From JAZNUH01 sp045592225 (GTDB lineage Bacteria; Bacillota; Clostridia; UMGS1883; UMGS1540): a stretch of DNA of 22,152 nucleotides. This document shows positions 14,702 to 21,253 of this stretch, piece after piece (position 1 is the stretch's first letter; the number at the start of each line of letters is the position of its first letter). The notes under the pieces were generated by a model, which was given only the letters and a program-made list of their open reading frames with translations, was not told the DNA's origin and made no database searches. The position numbers were made by a program, and so were the translations under genes. The stretch spans positions 1 to 22,152 of the forward strand of contig JAZNUH010000051.1 of NCBI GenBank assembly GCA_045592225.1, in the 5' to 3' direction.

Positions 14702-14730
14702 TTGACAAAGCTTTATATTTCTGTTATAAT
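14702..14730 (+). promoter_or_regulatory. Promoter of the tRNA-Ser genes
   Basis: TTGACA (14702-14707), 17 bp, TATAAT (14725-14730), preceded by TGT. No convincing separate promoter was found for tRNA-Ser(GCT), so both tRNAs may be cut from one transcript. Confidence 0.85.
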
Positions 14731-14748
14731 TCATATCGTTGCTTGCGT

Positions 14749-14835
14749 GGAGAGGTGTCCGAGCGGTTTAAGGAGCTGGTCTTGAAAACCAGTGACTCGA
14801 AAGAGCCGTGGGTTCGAATCCCACCTTCTCCGCCA
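14749..14835 (+). tRNA. tRNA-Ser (anticodon TGA)
   Basis: An 87-nt class II tRNA. The acceptor stem GGAGAGG pairs with CTTCTCC (one G-U). The anticodon loop CTTGAAA on the CTGGT/ACCAG stem gives TGA, reading TCA. It has a long variable arm, GGTTCGAATCC T-loop, discriminator G and an encoded CCA. Its last 18 bases are repeated at 14994. Confidence 0.97.
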
Positions 14836-14861
14836 ATTTTCCCTTACACACAAACAAGGGA
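14818..14861 (+). repeat. Direct repeat R1, copy A, covering the 3' end of tRNA-Ser(TGA)
   Basis: 44 bases: the last 18 of the tRNA plus 26 downstream, which include a small hairpin (CCCTT with AAGGG). Copy B at 14994-15037 differs at one base. The offset is 176. Confidence 0.9.
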
Positions 14862-14993
14862 TTCGAAGCCTGAGAGGGCTGCGAGCGTTAATAAAACAAT
14901 TGATAATTGTTTTTAGTGAGCAGGTGCGCAGACGGGTACCGAAATGCAAAGCATTTGGGTCGTCAAGCAGTGCAGATGCGAAGCATATGCGTC
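14862..14993. other. Non-coding insert between the R1 copies
   Basis: 132 bases with no credible gene. It contains two related small hairpins, AAATGC/GCATTT (14942-14956) and a second ATGCGAAGCAT at 14976-14986, and an AT-rich palindromic stretch near 14896-14911 (ACAATTGATAATTGT). The outer parts are richer in G and C than the surrounding spacer. There is no homology visible by eye to the second insert. Confidence 0.6.
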
Positions 14994-15037
14994 ATCCCAC
15001 CTTCTCCGCCAATTTTCCCTTACACACATACAAGGGA
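14994..15037 (+). repeat. Direct repeat R1, copy B (orphan tRNA-Ser 3' end)
   Basis: Starts with the T-arm 3' half, acceptor strand and CCA of tRNA-Ser(TGA) but has no tRNA body in front of it. The same 26 downstream bases follow with one substitution. It then leads into tRNA-Ser(GCT) after 28 bases. Confidence 0.9.
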
Positions 15038-15065
15038 ATTGAATTTACAATTTAATATATAAAAT

Positions 15066-15157
15066 GGAGAAGTACCCAAGTAGGTCGAAGGGGCTCCCCT
15101 GCTAAGGGAGTAGGCTGGGAAACTGGTGCGAGGGTTCGAATCCCTCCTTCTCCGCCA
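15066..15157 (+). tRNA. tRNA-Ser (anticodon GCT)
   Basis: A 92-nt class II tRNA. The acceptor stem GGAGAAG pairs with CTTCTCC. The anticodon loop CTGCTAA on the CTCCC/GGGAG stem gives GCT, reading AGC and AGT. It has a long variable arm, GGTTCGAATCC T-loop, discriminator G and an encoded CCA. The terminator hairpin begins inside its last four bases. Confidence 0.97.
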
Positions 15158-15196
15158 AACCAAAAAGACACCGTAAAGGTGTCTTTTTGGTTTGGC
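15154..15196 (+). terminator. 19-bp terminator hairpin starting in the tRNA-Ser(GCT) CCA end
   Basis: GCCAAACCAAAAAGACACC (15154-15172) pairs perfectly with 15178-15196 around a 5-base loop. The core AAAGACACC/GGTGTCTTT followed by TT acts as terminator. The four outermost bases are the tRNA discriminator and CCA. Confidence 0.88.
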
Positions 15197-15215
15197 AAAT
15201 AGATTAAACGAACCC
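15164..15215 (+). repeat. Direct repeat R2, copy A (terminator plus flank)
   Basis: 52 bases identical to 15377-15428, offset 213. Its left boundary falls inside the 5' arm of the 19-bp hairpin, and the right boundary ends at GAACCC. Confidence 0.93.
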
Positions 15216-15376
15216 GAGCAGAGGGTTCTTCGGAGCGGGAGCAAAAGCGCGACAGCTTATGCGAACCGCGGAGTCTCGAGAACGAAGATTTTTCGGGAAC
15301 CGCCCGAAGCGGTCGAAAAATCAAGCTTCGCAGAGTATCCCTCCGTATAGGAGTTGTACGAAACAGAGCGGGAAGG
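15216..15376. other. GC-richer structured insert between the R2 copies
   Basis: 161 non-coding bases with composition unlike the AT-rich spacers nearby. The centre forms a strong two-part hairpin: GATTTTTCG (15287-15295) with CGAAAAATC (15314-15322), enclosing ACCGC (15299-15303) with GCGGT (15309-15313). An outer CGAA/TTCG pairing and a TCTCGAGA palindrome (15273-15280) lie next to it. Together with the repeats this fills the 387-base gap between tRNA-Ser(GCT) and the MarR gene. Confidence 0.65.
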
Positions 15377-15428
15377 AAAGACACCGTAAAGGTGTCTTTT
15401 TGGTTTGGCAAATAGATTAAACGAACCC
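15377..15428 (+). repeat. Direct repeat R2, copy B, with a second terminator
   Basis: Perfect copy of 15164-15215. It keeps the 9-bp terminator core (AAAGACACC/GGTGTCTTT, then TT) but lacks the outer 5' arm, so the hairpin is shorter than in copy A. It could act as a backup terminator. Confidence 0.93.
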
Positions 15429-15482
15429 AGAGTGGTCATAAAATGTAATACTTGTTTTTTGATGCAAGTTTATGTATGTATA

Positions 15483-15525
15483 TTGACATTGTAACTAACA
15501 TATGCTAAAATACGTAGCGTGCTAC
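15483..15525 (+). promoter_or_regulatory. Promoter and dyad operator of the MarR/ABC exporter operon
   Basis: TTGACA (15483-15488), 17 bp, TAAAAT (15506-15511) with TGC before it (extended -10). The dyad GTAGC-GT-GCTAC at 15514-15525 covers the expected start, a usual place for MarR autorepression. Confidence 0.7.
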
Positions 15526-15543
15526 ATTTTTAGGAGGATTTAT

Positions 15544-15957
15544 ATGAAACAGAACGTAGGGCATATGATAAAATGCATTAATGATAAAATAAAGTGCAGA
15601 GCCGATGCGGATATGAAAAGCCGTAATATTACCCTGGCACAGGGGCGTGTCCTTGCATACCTTTGTCGAAACGGTGGGGAGGCCACTCAGAAGGAGATAG
15701 AAACCTTTCTTGATATATCGCATCCGACAGTAGTAGGTATAATTACAAGGATGGAGAGGAACGGATATATTACCTGTTCCACAGATAATACAGACAAACG
15801 CAAAAAGATAGTCAGGGCAACCGATATGGCGGCAAACTTACGGGCGGAAATAGTGCAGACCATAGAAGAAAACGAAAGAGCAATGCTGCGCGGACTTACG
15901 GATGAGGAAACAGAAAATCTTAAACGTATGCTGACAGTAATATACAATAATTTGTAA
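15544..15957 (+). CDS. MarR-family transcriptional regulator
   Basis: A 137-residue winged-helix repressor. The DNA-binding part reads GRVLAYLCRNGG, TQKEIETFLDISHPTVVGIITRMERNGYI, and the wing is STDNTDKRKKIVRAT, all standard for MarR, with helices for dimerisation at both ends. The ATG at 15544 follows AGGAGG with 6 bases between; an upstream in-frame ATG at 15502 lies at the -10 box and is not used. The stop is 11 bases before the first exporter gene, whose ribosome site overlaps the end of this gene. It probably represses itself and the exporter until bound by the exported compound or a related drug. Confidence 0.92.
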   Translation: MKQNVGHMIKCINDKIKCRADADMKSRNITLAQGRVLAYLCRNGGEATQKEIETFLDISHPTVVGIITRMERNGYITCSTDNTDKRKKIVRATDMAANLRAEIVQTIEENERAMLRGLTDEETENLKRMLTVIYNNL

Positions 15958-15968
15958 GGAGAAAAAGC

Positions 15969-17717
15969 ATGATTAAAAAAATGATAGGCTATGTCAGAGA
16001 ATACAAATTACCCACGCTTTTAACCTTTCTTTTTCTGGCAGGAGAGGCGGTAATAGAATGTCTTATACCATTCAGGACAGTTGACCTTTTAAACAGCCTG
16101 AAAAACGGCGTGGAAATTAAAACGGTGCTTATAACAGGCGTAATTCTTATAATAATGGCACTTGTTTCACTGGCTTGCGGTGTTGCGGCAGGATATACCA
16201 GTGCAAAAGCCTCGGCAGGCTTTGCAAAAAATATAAGAAGTGCAGTGTTTGATAAGGTGCAGAGCTTTTCTTTTGAAAATATTGATAAATTTTCCTCTTC
16301 ATCGCTTGTGACAAGACTTACAACAGATGTTACAAATGTGCAGATGTCTTATCTTATGATTATAAGATCGGCTGTACGCTCTCCCTTGATGCTCATTTTC
16401 TCGGTTATAATGTCCTACAGAATGGGCGGACTTTTATCAAGTGTATTTGTTATAGTAATACCTGTGCTCGTAACAGGACTTTTGCTTGTTGCAAAATTTG
16501 CAATGCCTGCTTTCAGACGTGTGTTCAAAAAATATGATAAGCTAAATCAGTCAATAGAAGAAAATGTGCGCGGAGTAAGAGTTGTTAAAGGCTTTTCGCG
16601 TCAGGAATTTGAAAAAGAAAAGTTTGGCATAGCGGCAGAAGAAATACGCGATAACTTTACAAAAGCGGAACGCATTGTGGCATTTAATCACCCCATTATG
16701 CAGATTTGCCTGTATTTTGTTATGATATTTGTTTTGTCTGTAGGCTCTTACCTTGTAATTACAAGCAAGGGAGTAAGCCTGGATGTAGGTCATATTTCTG
16801 CAATGCTTACATACGGTATGCAGATACTTATGTCACTTATGATGCTTTCAATGGTATATGTTATGATTACCATTTCCATAGAGTCGATAAAAAGAATTGC
16901 AGAGGTGCTGGATGAAACTCCGACCCTTGACAATCCTGAAAATCCCGTGATGAATGTAGCTGACGGTAGCATAGACTTTGAAAATGTAAGCTTTAAATAT
17001 TCGGAAAAATCAAAAAAATATGCCCTTGCAGATGTTGATTTGCACATAAAATCGGGAATGACGGTTGGTATTATAGGTGGCACAGGCTCGAGTAAATCTA
17101 CACTTGTGCAGCTTATTCCGCGTCTTTACGATGTCAGTGTAGGAAGCATTAAGGTTGGCGGTGTTGATGTGCGCGACTATGACCTTAAGGTTCTTCGTGA
17201 CAATGTTGCAATGGTACTGCAAAAAAATCAGCTTTTCTCGGGCACGGTAAAGGAAAATATACGTTGGGGTAACGAAACCGCAACCGATGAAGAAATTACA
17301 GAGGTTTGCAAGCTTTCGCAGGCACATGATTTTGTATCGGCGTTCCCTGATGGTTATGACACACATATAGAGCAGGGCGGTACAAATGTATCGGGCGGAC
17401 AGAAACAAAGACTTTGTATAGCACGAGCCTTGCTTAAAAAACCGAAAATACTCATCCTGGACGATTCTACAAGTGCGGTTGATACAAAAACAGACGCGCT
17501 CATCCGTAAAGCCTTTAAAGAGTATATACCTGAAACCACAAAGCTTATAATTGCGCAGAGAATTTCGTCGGTGCAGGATGCTGATATGATTATAATTATG
17601 GAAAACGGCAAAATATCTGATGCAGGCACGCATTCGGAATTACTGCAAAGCAGCAGCGTGTACAAGGATATTTATGAGCAGCAGAAAGGGGGAAAAAGCG
17701 ATGGCGATGAAGCATAA
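15969..17717 (+). CDS. ABC exporter half-transporter 1 with degenerate ATP site
   Basis: The 582-residue protein has an N-terminal six-helix membrane domain (about 1-320) and a C-terminal nucleotide-binding domain. Walker A is GGTGSSKST (residue about 370, Ser in place of the usual third Gly), the signature is VSGGQKQR, Walker B ends in LDDSTSAVD with Asp instead of the catalytic Glu, and the H-loop is AQRISSV with Gln instead of His. This set is the same kind seen in the TM287 half of the TM287/288 heterodimer. The site is expected to bind but hardly hydrolyse ATP. The partner gene overlaps it by 17 bases. It exports a drug, lipid or peptide across the cytoplasmic membrane; substrate unknown. 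Confidence 0.93.
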   Translation: MIKKMIGYVREYKLPTLLTFLFLAGEAVIECLIPFRTVDLLNSLKNGVEIKTVLITGVILIIMALVSLACGVAAGYTSAKASAGFAKNIRSAVFDKVQSFSFENIDKFSSSSLVTRLTTDVTNVQMSYLMIIRSAVRSPLMLIFSVIMSYRMGGLLSSVFVIVIPVLVTGLLLVAKFAMPAFRRVFKKYDKLNQSIEENVRGVRVVKGFSRQEFEKEKFGIAAEEIRDNFTKAERIVAFNHPIMQICLYFVMIFVLSVGSYLVITSKGVSLDVGHISAMLTYGMQILMSLMMLSMVYVMITISIESIKRIAEVLDETPTLDNPENPVMNVADGSIDFENVSFKYSEKSKKYALADVDLHIKSGMTVGIIGGTGSSKSTLVQLIPRLYDVSVGSIKVGGVDVRDYDLKVLRDNVAMVLQKNQLFSGTVKENIRWGNETATDEEITEVCKLSQAHDFVSAFPDGYDTHIEQGGTNVSGGQKQRLCIARALLKKPKILILDDSTSAVDTKTDALIRKAFKEYIPETTKLIIAQRISSVQDADMIIIMENGKISDAGTHSELLQSSSVYKDIYEQQKGGKSDGDEA

Positions 17718-19638
17718 TATGAAAAATATGAGACCTGTAAAGCCTGTTGACCCCAAAAATCTTGCCCGCATTATTAAGCTTCTGTTTAAATCATATCCCG
17801 TACTGTTTCCACTGGCTTGTGCATGTATAATCTTTTCGGCAATAACTGCTACAATGCCTGCCATTGTTCAGCAAAAGGTACTTGCCGATATTGGCGAATG
17901 GTACCTTACCGGTGACTGGGTGGGTGCGGCAAAGGTTATTGTACCTAAAATAATCACCCTTGCATCCTTCTATGTGGTGTCGTTGTGTGCCATACTCGCA
18001 CACACGCAGCTTATGGTATATATTACACAAGGATTTCTTGATAAAATGCGCTGTGAAATGTTTCGCAAAATGCAGGATTTACCTATAAAGTATTTTGACA
18101 CAAACAAGCACGGCGATATTATGAGCCATTACACAAATGATATTGATGCTCTCAGACAGCTTATATCACAGTCACTTCCGGCAGTTTTACAGGCGTCGGT
18201 GGTAATTATAAGTGTGTTCTCCATTATGATGTATTATAGCCTGTGGATGACACTTATTGTTATTCTCGGCGTTGTCACCATTTCATTTGTCAGCAAAAAG
18301 GTTGGCGGCGGCTCGGCAAAGTATTTTATGCGTCAGCAAAAATCTGTGGGCGAAACAGAGGGCTATGTACAGGAAATTATGACCGGACAAAAGGTTGTCA
18401 AGGTGTTTAACAGAGAAGAAAACTGCCGTGAGTCATTTGACAAGCTTAACACACAGCTTTTTGACGATAGTTTTAAGGCGCACGCTTATGCCAATGTTTT
18501 AGGCCCTATTGTTCAGAATATAGGTAACCTTCTCTATGTAACAATTGCATGTGTTGGCGGTGTACTGTTGCTTGCAAAGGTTCCCAATATAAGCCTTTCG
18601 GCGCTTTTTTCAGGTACACTGGGTGTACTTACAATTGACCTTGTAATACCTTTCCTTAATATGGCAAAACAGTTTACAGGTAACGTTAACCAGGTTGCAC
18701 AGCAGATAAACTCTGTAGCGATGGCACTTGCCGGTGCAGAGAGAGTGTTCAGTCTTATTGATGAGAAGCCTGAAGTGGATGACGGCTGCGTGACTTTGGT
18801 CAATGTAAAAGCCGATGTAAACGGCAATCTTGTTGAAACCACTGAACATACAGGCAAATGGGCATGGAAGCAACCCTGTGACGAAGGGGCAATATATACA
18901 CCCCTTGCAGGTGATGTGCGTATGCTGGATGTAGATTTTGGATATGACGAAAATAAAACGGTTCTTCATTCTGTAAGTGTTTATGCAGAACCGGGGCAGA
19001 AGGTGGCATTTGTTGGCGCAACAGGTGCAGGTAAAACAACCATTACCAACCTGTTTAACAGATTTTATGATGTTGAGGACGGAAAAATTCAGTATGACGG
19101 CATAAACATAAATAAAATCAAAAAGGCGGATTTAAGGCGCTCTCTGGGACTTGTTTTACAGGATACCAACCTGTTTACAGGCACAGTTATGGATAACATA
19201 CGATACGGTAAGCTTGACGCAACAGACGAGGAATGCATTGAGGCGGCAAAGCTTTCAGGGGCGGATGACTTTATAACCCGTTTGCCTGACGGATATGATA
19301 CACAGCTTGAAAACAACGGAGAAAATCTTTCCCAGGGACAGAGGCAGCTCATTGCTATTGCCCGTGCAGCTGTTGCTGATCCGCCTGTAATGATACTTGA
19401 TGAAGCAACCTCCTCAATTGATACAAGAACCGAGCTGATTGTTCAGGCGGGTATGGATAAGCTTATGCACGGCAGAACAGTATTTGTTATTGCACACAGA
19501 CTTTCTACCGTAAAAAATTCGGATGTTATTATGGTGCTTGACAAGGGCAGAATAATTGAAAGAGGTACACATGATGACCTTATAGCTAAAAAGGGTACCT
19601 ATTATCAACTTTATACCGGAGCATTTGAACTGGAATAA
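17701..19638 (+). CDS. ABC exporter half-transporter 2 with catalytic ATP site
   Basis: The 645-residue partner. After a hydrophilic Met/Lys/Pro-rich N-terminus come six membrane helices (about 35-325), then a linker with an insertion of about 45 residues rich in acidic and Trp residues (GKWAWKQPCDEGAIYTPLAG), then the nucleotide-binding domain: Walker A GATGAGKTT (about 438), signature LSQGQRQL, Walker B MILDEATSSID with Glu, H-loop AHRLSTV with His. Its own site is catalytic. Its unusual LSQGQ signature faces the degenerate site of the partner, as in TM288-type proteins. The start ATG 17701 follows GGGGG and overlaps the end of the first gene, favouring translational coupling and equal amounts. 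Longer in-frame starts reach back into gene 1 without a ribosome site. Confidence 0.92.
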   Translation: MAMKHNMKNMRPVKPVDPKNLARIIKLLFKSYPVLFPLACACIIFSAITATMPAIVQQKVLADIGEWYLTGDWVGAAKVIVPKIITLASFYVVSLCAILAHTQLMVYITQGFLDKMRCEMFRKMQDLPIKYFDTNKHGDIMSHYTNDIDALRQLISQSLPAVLQASVVIISVFSIMMYYSLWMTLIVILGVVTISFVSKKVGGGSAKYFMRQQKSVGETEGYVQEIMTGQKVVKVFNREENCRESFDKLNTQLFDDSFKAHAYANVLGPIVQNIGNLLYVTIACVGGVLLLAKVPNISLSALFSGTLGVLTIDLVIPFLNMAKQFTGNVNQVAQQINSVAMALAGAERVFSLIDEKPEVDDGCVTLVNVKADVNGNLVETTEHTGKWAWKQPCDEGAIYTPLAGDVRMLDVDFGYDENKTVLHSVSVYAEPGQKVAFVGATGAGKTTITNLFNRFYDVEDGKIQYDGININKIKKADLRRSLGLVLQDTNLFTGTVMDNIRYGKLDATDEECIEAAKLSGADDFITRLPDGYDTQLENNGENLSQGQRQLIAIARAAVADPPVMILDEATSSIDTRTELIVQAGMDKLMHGRTVFVIAHRLSTVKNSDVIMVLDKGRIIERGTHDDLIAKKGTYYQLYTGAFELE

Positions 19639-19640
19639 TG

Positions 19641-19666
19641 AAAAGGCGGTTAACACCGCTTTTTTG
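19641..19666 (+). terminator. Terminator of the MarR/ABC exporter operon
   Basis: AAAAGGCGGT (19641-19650) pairs with ACCGCTTTTT (19655-19664), 4-base loop, one G-U pair, followed by T runs to 19672. Confidence 0.9.
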
Positions 19667-19678
19667 TTTTTTTATCTA

Positions 19679-19707
19679 TTGATAAAACCTGCAGGAAATG
19701 ATAAAAT
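19679..19707 (+). promoter_or_regulatory. Promoter of the Y-family polymerase gene
   Basis: TTGATA (19679-19684), 17 bp, TAAAAT (19702-19707), with TGA before the -10. No Gram-positive LexA box (GAAC-N4-GTTC type) is visible near it. Confidence 0.7.
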
Positions 19708-19731
19708 ATATGCAAAGAAAGGAGGCATAAA

Positions 19732-21243
19732 ATGAGTAATAAAAAATATCTGTGTATTGATTTAAAAAGCTTTTATGCTTCCGTTGAATGTGTGAAGCGG
19801 GGGCTTGACCCGCTTAAAACCAATCTCGTTGTTGCAGATGCGTCGCGCACGCAAAAAACGATATGCCTTGCAGTAACACCATCGCTTAAGGCTTACGGCA
19901 TATCGGGCAGGTCAAGGCTTTTTGAGGTAGAGCAAAGAGTAAAGGATATTAACATCAGCCGCAGAAAAAGGGCTCCGGAAAATAAACTGATCGGTGAATC
20001 CTTTGACGATACAGAACTCAAAAATAATTCTGAACTTGCGGTGTCTTACATTGTGGCACCGCCCAGAATGGCATATTACAGTCAGTACAGTACAAAAATT
20101 TTTGAAATTTACCTTAAATATGTTTCAAGGGCGGATATACTTGATTATTCAATAGACGAAGTGTTTATGGATATAACCGAGTACCTTAAACTGTATAAAA
20201 CCACCGCAACCGAATTTGCCAGAACGATTATAAACGATGTTTTAGAGCAAACAGGAATAACTGCAACGGCGGGAATAGGAACAAACCTTTACCTTGCCAA
20301 AATTGCTATGGATGTTATGGCAAAGAAAATGCCGGCAGATGAAAAGGGAGTGCGCATAGCCGAGCTTGATGAAATATCATACCGCAGAGAACTGTGGACA
20401 CACAGACCCATCACTGATTTCTGGCGGGTGGGCAAGGGTATTGCCAAAAAGCTTGAAGCAGCATATATTTTTACAATGGGGGATATTGCAAGGGCATCGC
20501 TTACCGAATACGGTGAAACAAGGCTTTATAAAATGTTCGGCAAAAACACGGAGCTGCTTATAGACCATGCGTGGGGGTACGAGCCGTGCACACTTAAGGA
20601 AATAAGAGGCTACCGTCCCGAAAGTAAAAGCCTGGGTGCGGGTCAGGTGCTCCATTGTCCGTATGAAAGCGATAAGGCAAGGCTGATAGTTCAGGAAATG
20701 CTTGAGCTTTTGGCACTTGAGCTTGTGGAAAAAAAGCTGGTTACAGACCAGATTGTGCTTACGGTGGGGTATGACATAGACAATCTTACCGACCCTGAAA
20801 TAAGCGAGTATTATAAAGGTGAAATTACAACAGATTTTTATGGCAGACGAATACCAAAGCATGCACACGGGACGGCAAATATAGGGGAGTTTACCGCATC
20901 GGCCATGCTTATTACCGATGCGGTGCTGAAACTTTTTGACAGTATTGTTGACGAAAAGCTGCTTGTAAGACGAGTGACCATTGCGGCAAATCATATTATT
21001 CCTGAGGGAGATGAGCCTGTTATAAACGAGAGTGAGCAGCTTGACTTATTTACTGATTACACAAAGCAGGAACAAAGAAGAAAGATAAGAAACGAAAAAC
21101 TGAAAAAAGAACGCAAAATTCAGGAGGCTACAATAAAGCTAAGACATAAATTCGGAAAAAATGCAGTGTTAAAGGGTATGAATTTAAAAGAAGGGGCAAC
21201 CACAAAAGACAGAAACCGTCAGATAGGCGGTCATAAAGCATAG
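19732..21243 (+). CDS. Y-family translesion DNA polymerase, UvrX/YqjW-like
   Basis: The 503-residue polymerase copies past damaged bases. Metal ligand Asp10 lies in CIDLKSFYASVE, with Tyr15 as probable steric gate, and the second pair is in DYSIDEVFMD. TAGIGTNLYLAKIAMD and FWRVGKGIAKKLE (helix-hairpin-helix) follow. The wording DLKSFYASVECVKRGLDPLK resembles UvrX and YqjW more than DinB. Near the C-terminus QLDLF (about residue 437) is a textbook beta-clamp-binding motif, followed by a highly charged Lys/Arg tail. The start ATG has AAAGGAGG about 7 bases upstream. A lipid kinase gene follows after 10 bases. The stand-alone chromosomal setting, without phage genes, fits a YqjW-type role. Damage induction cannot be shown from this promoter. 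Confidence 0.9.
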   Translation: MSNKKYLCIDLKSFYASVECVKRGLDPLKTNLVVADASRTQKTICLAVTPSLKAYGISGRSRLFEVEQRVKDINISRRKRAPENKLIGESFDDTELKNNSELAVSYIVAPPRMAYYSQYSTKIFEIYLKYVSRADILDYSIDEVFMDITEYLKLYKTTATEFARTIINDVLEQTGITATAGIGTNLYLAKIAMDVMAKKMPADEKGVRIAELDEISYRRELWTHRPITDFWRVGKGIAKKLEAAYIFTMGDIARASLTEYGETRLYKMFGKNTELLIDHAWGYEPCTLKEIRGYRPESKSLGAGQVLHCPYESDKARLIVQEMLELLALELVEKKLVTDQIVLTVGYDIDNLTDPEISEYYKGEITTDFYGRRIPKHAHGTANIGEFTASAMLITDAVLKLFDSIVDEKLLVRRVTIAANHIIPEGDEPVINESEQLDLFTDYTKQEQRRKIRNEKLKKERKIQEATIKLRHKFGKNAVLKGMNLKEGATTKDRNRQIGGHKA

Positions 21244-21253
21244 GGGAGAGTAA

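Noticed and set aside
14659..14949. Open frames on both strands over tRNA-Ser(TGA), one with WRRRWDSNPR
   Set aside because: Typical spurious translation of a tRNA gene; the tRNA and its promoter explain the sequence.
15052..15411. Minus-strand open frames of 74-119 codons over tRNA-Ser(GCT) and the R2 region
   Set aside because: They are antisense to the tRNA, contain the GGEGGIRTLAP-type peptide commonly produced by mistranslated tRNA genes, and repeat themselves because they cross the direct repeats. No ribosome site.
14749..15428. Genomic island or prophage integrated at tRNA-Ser
   Set aside because: The repeated tRNA end encloses only 132 bases. No integrase, excisionase or phage gene is present in the window.
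17010..17633. Minus-strand open frame of 207 codons inside the first ABC exporter gene
   Set aside because: Antisense to Walker A through the signature motif of a clear ATPase; Cys- and Arg-rich composition typical of a shadow frame.
20377..20994. Minus-strand open frame of 205 codons inside the Y-family polymerase gene
   Set aside because: Shadow of the well-supported polymerase frame; no family resemblance.
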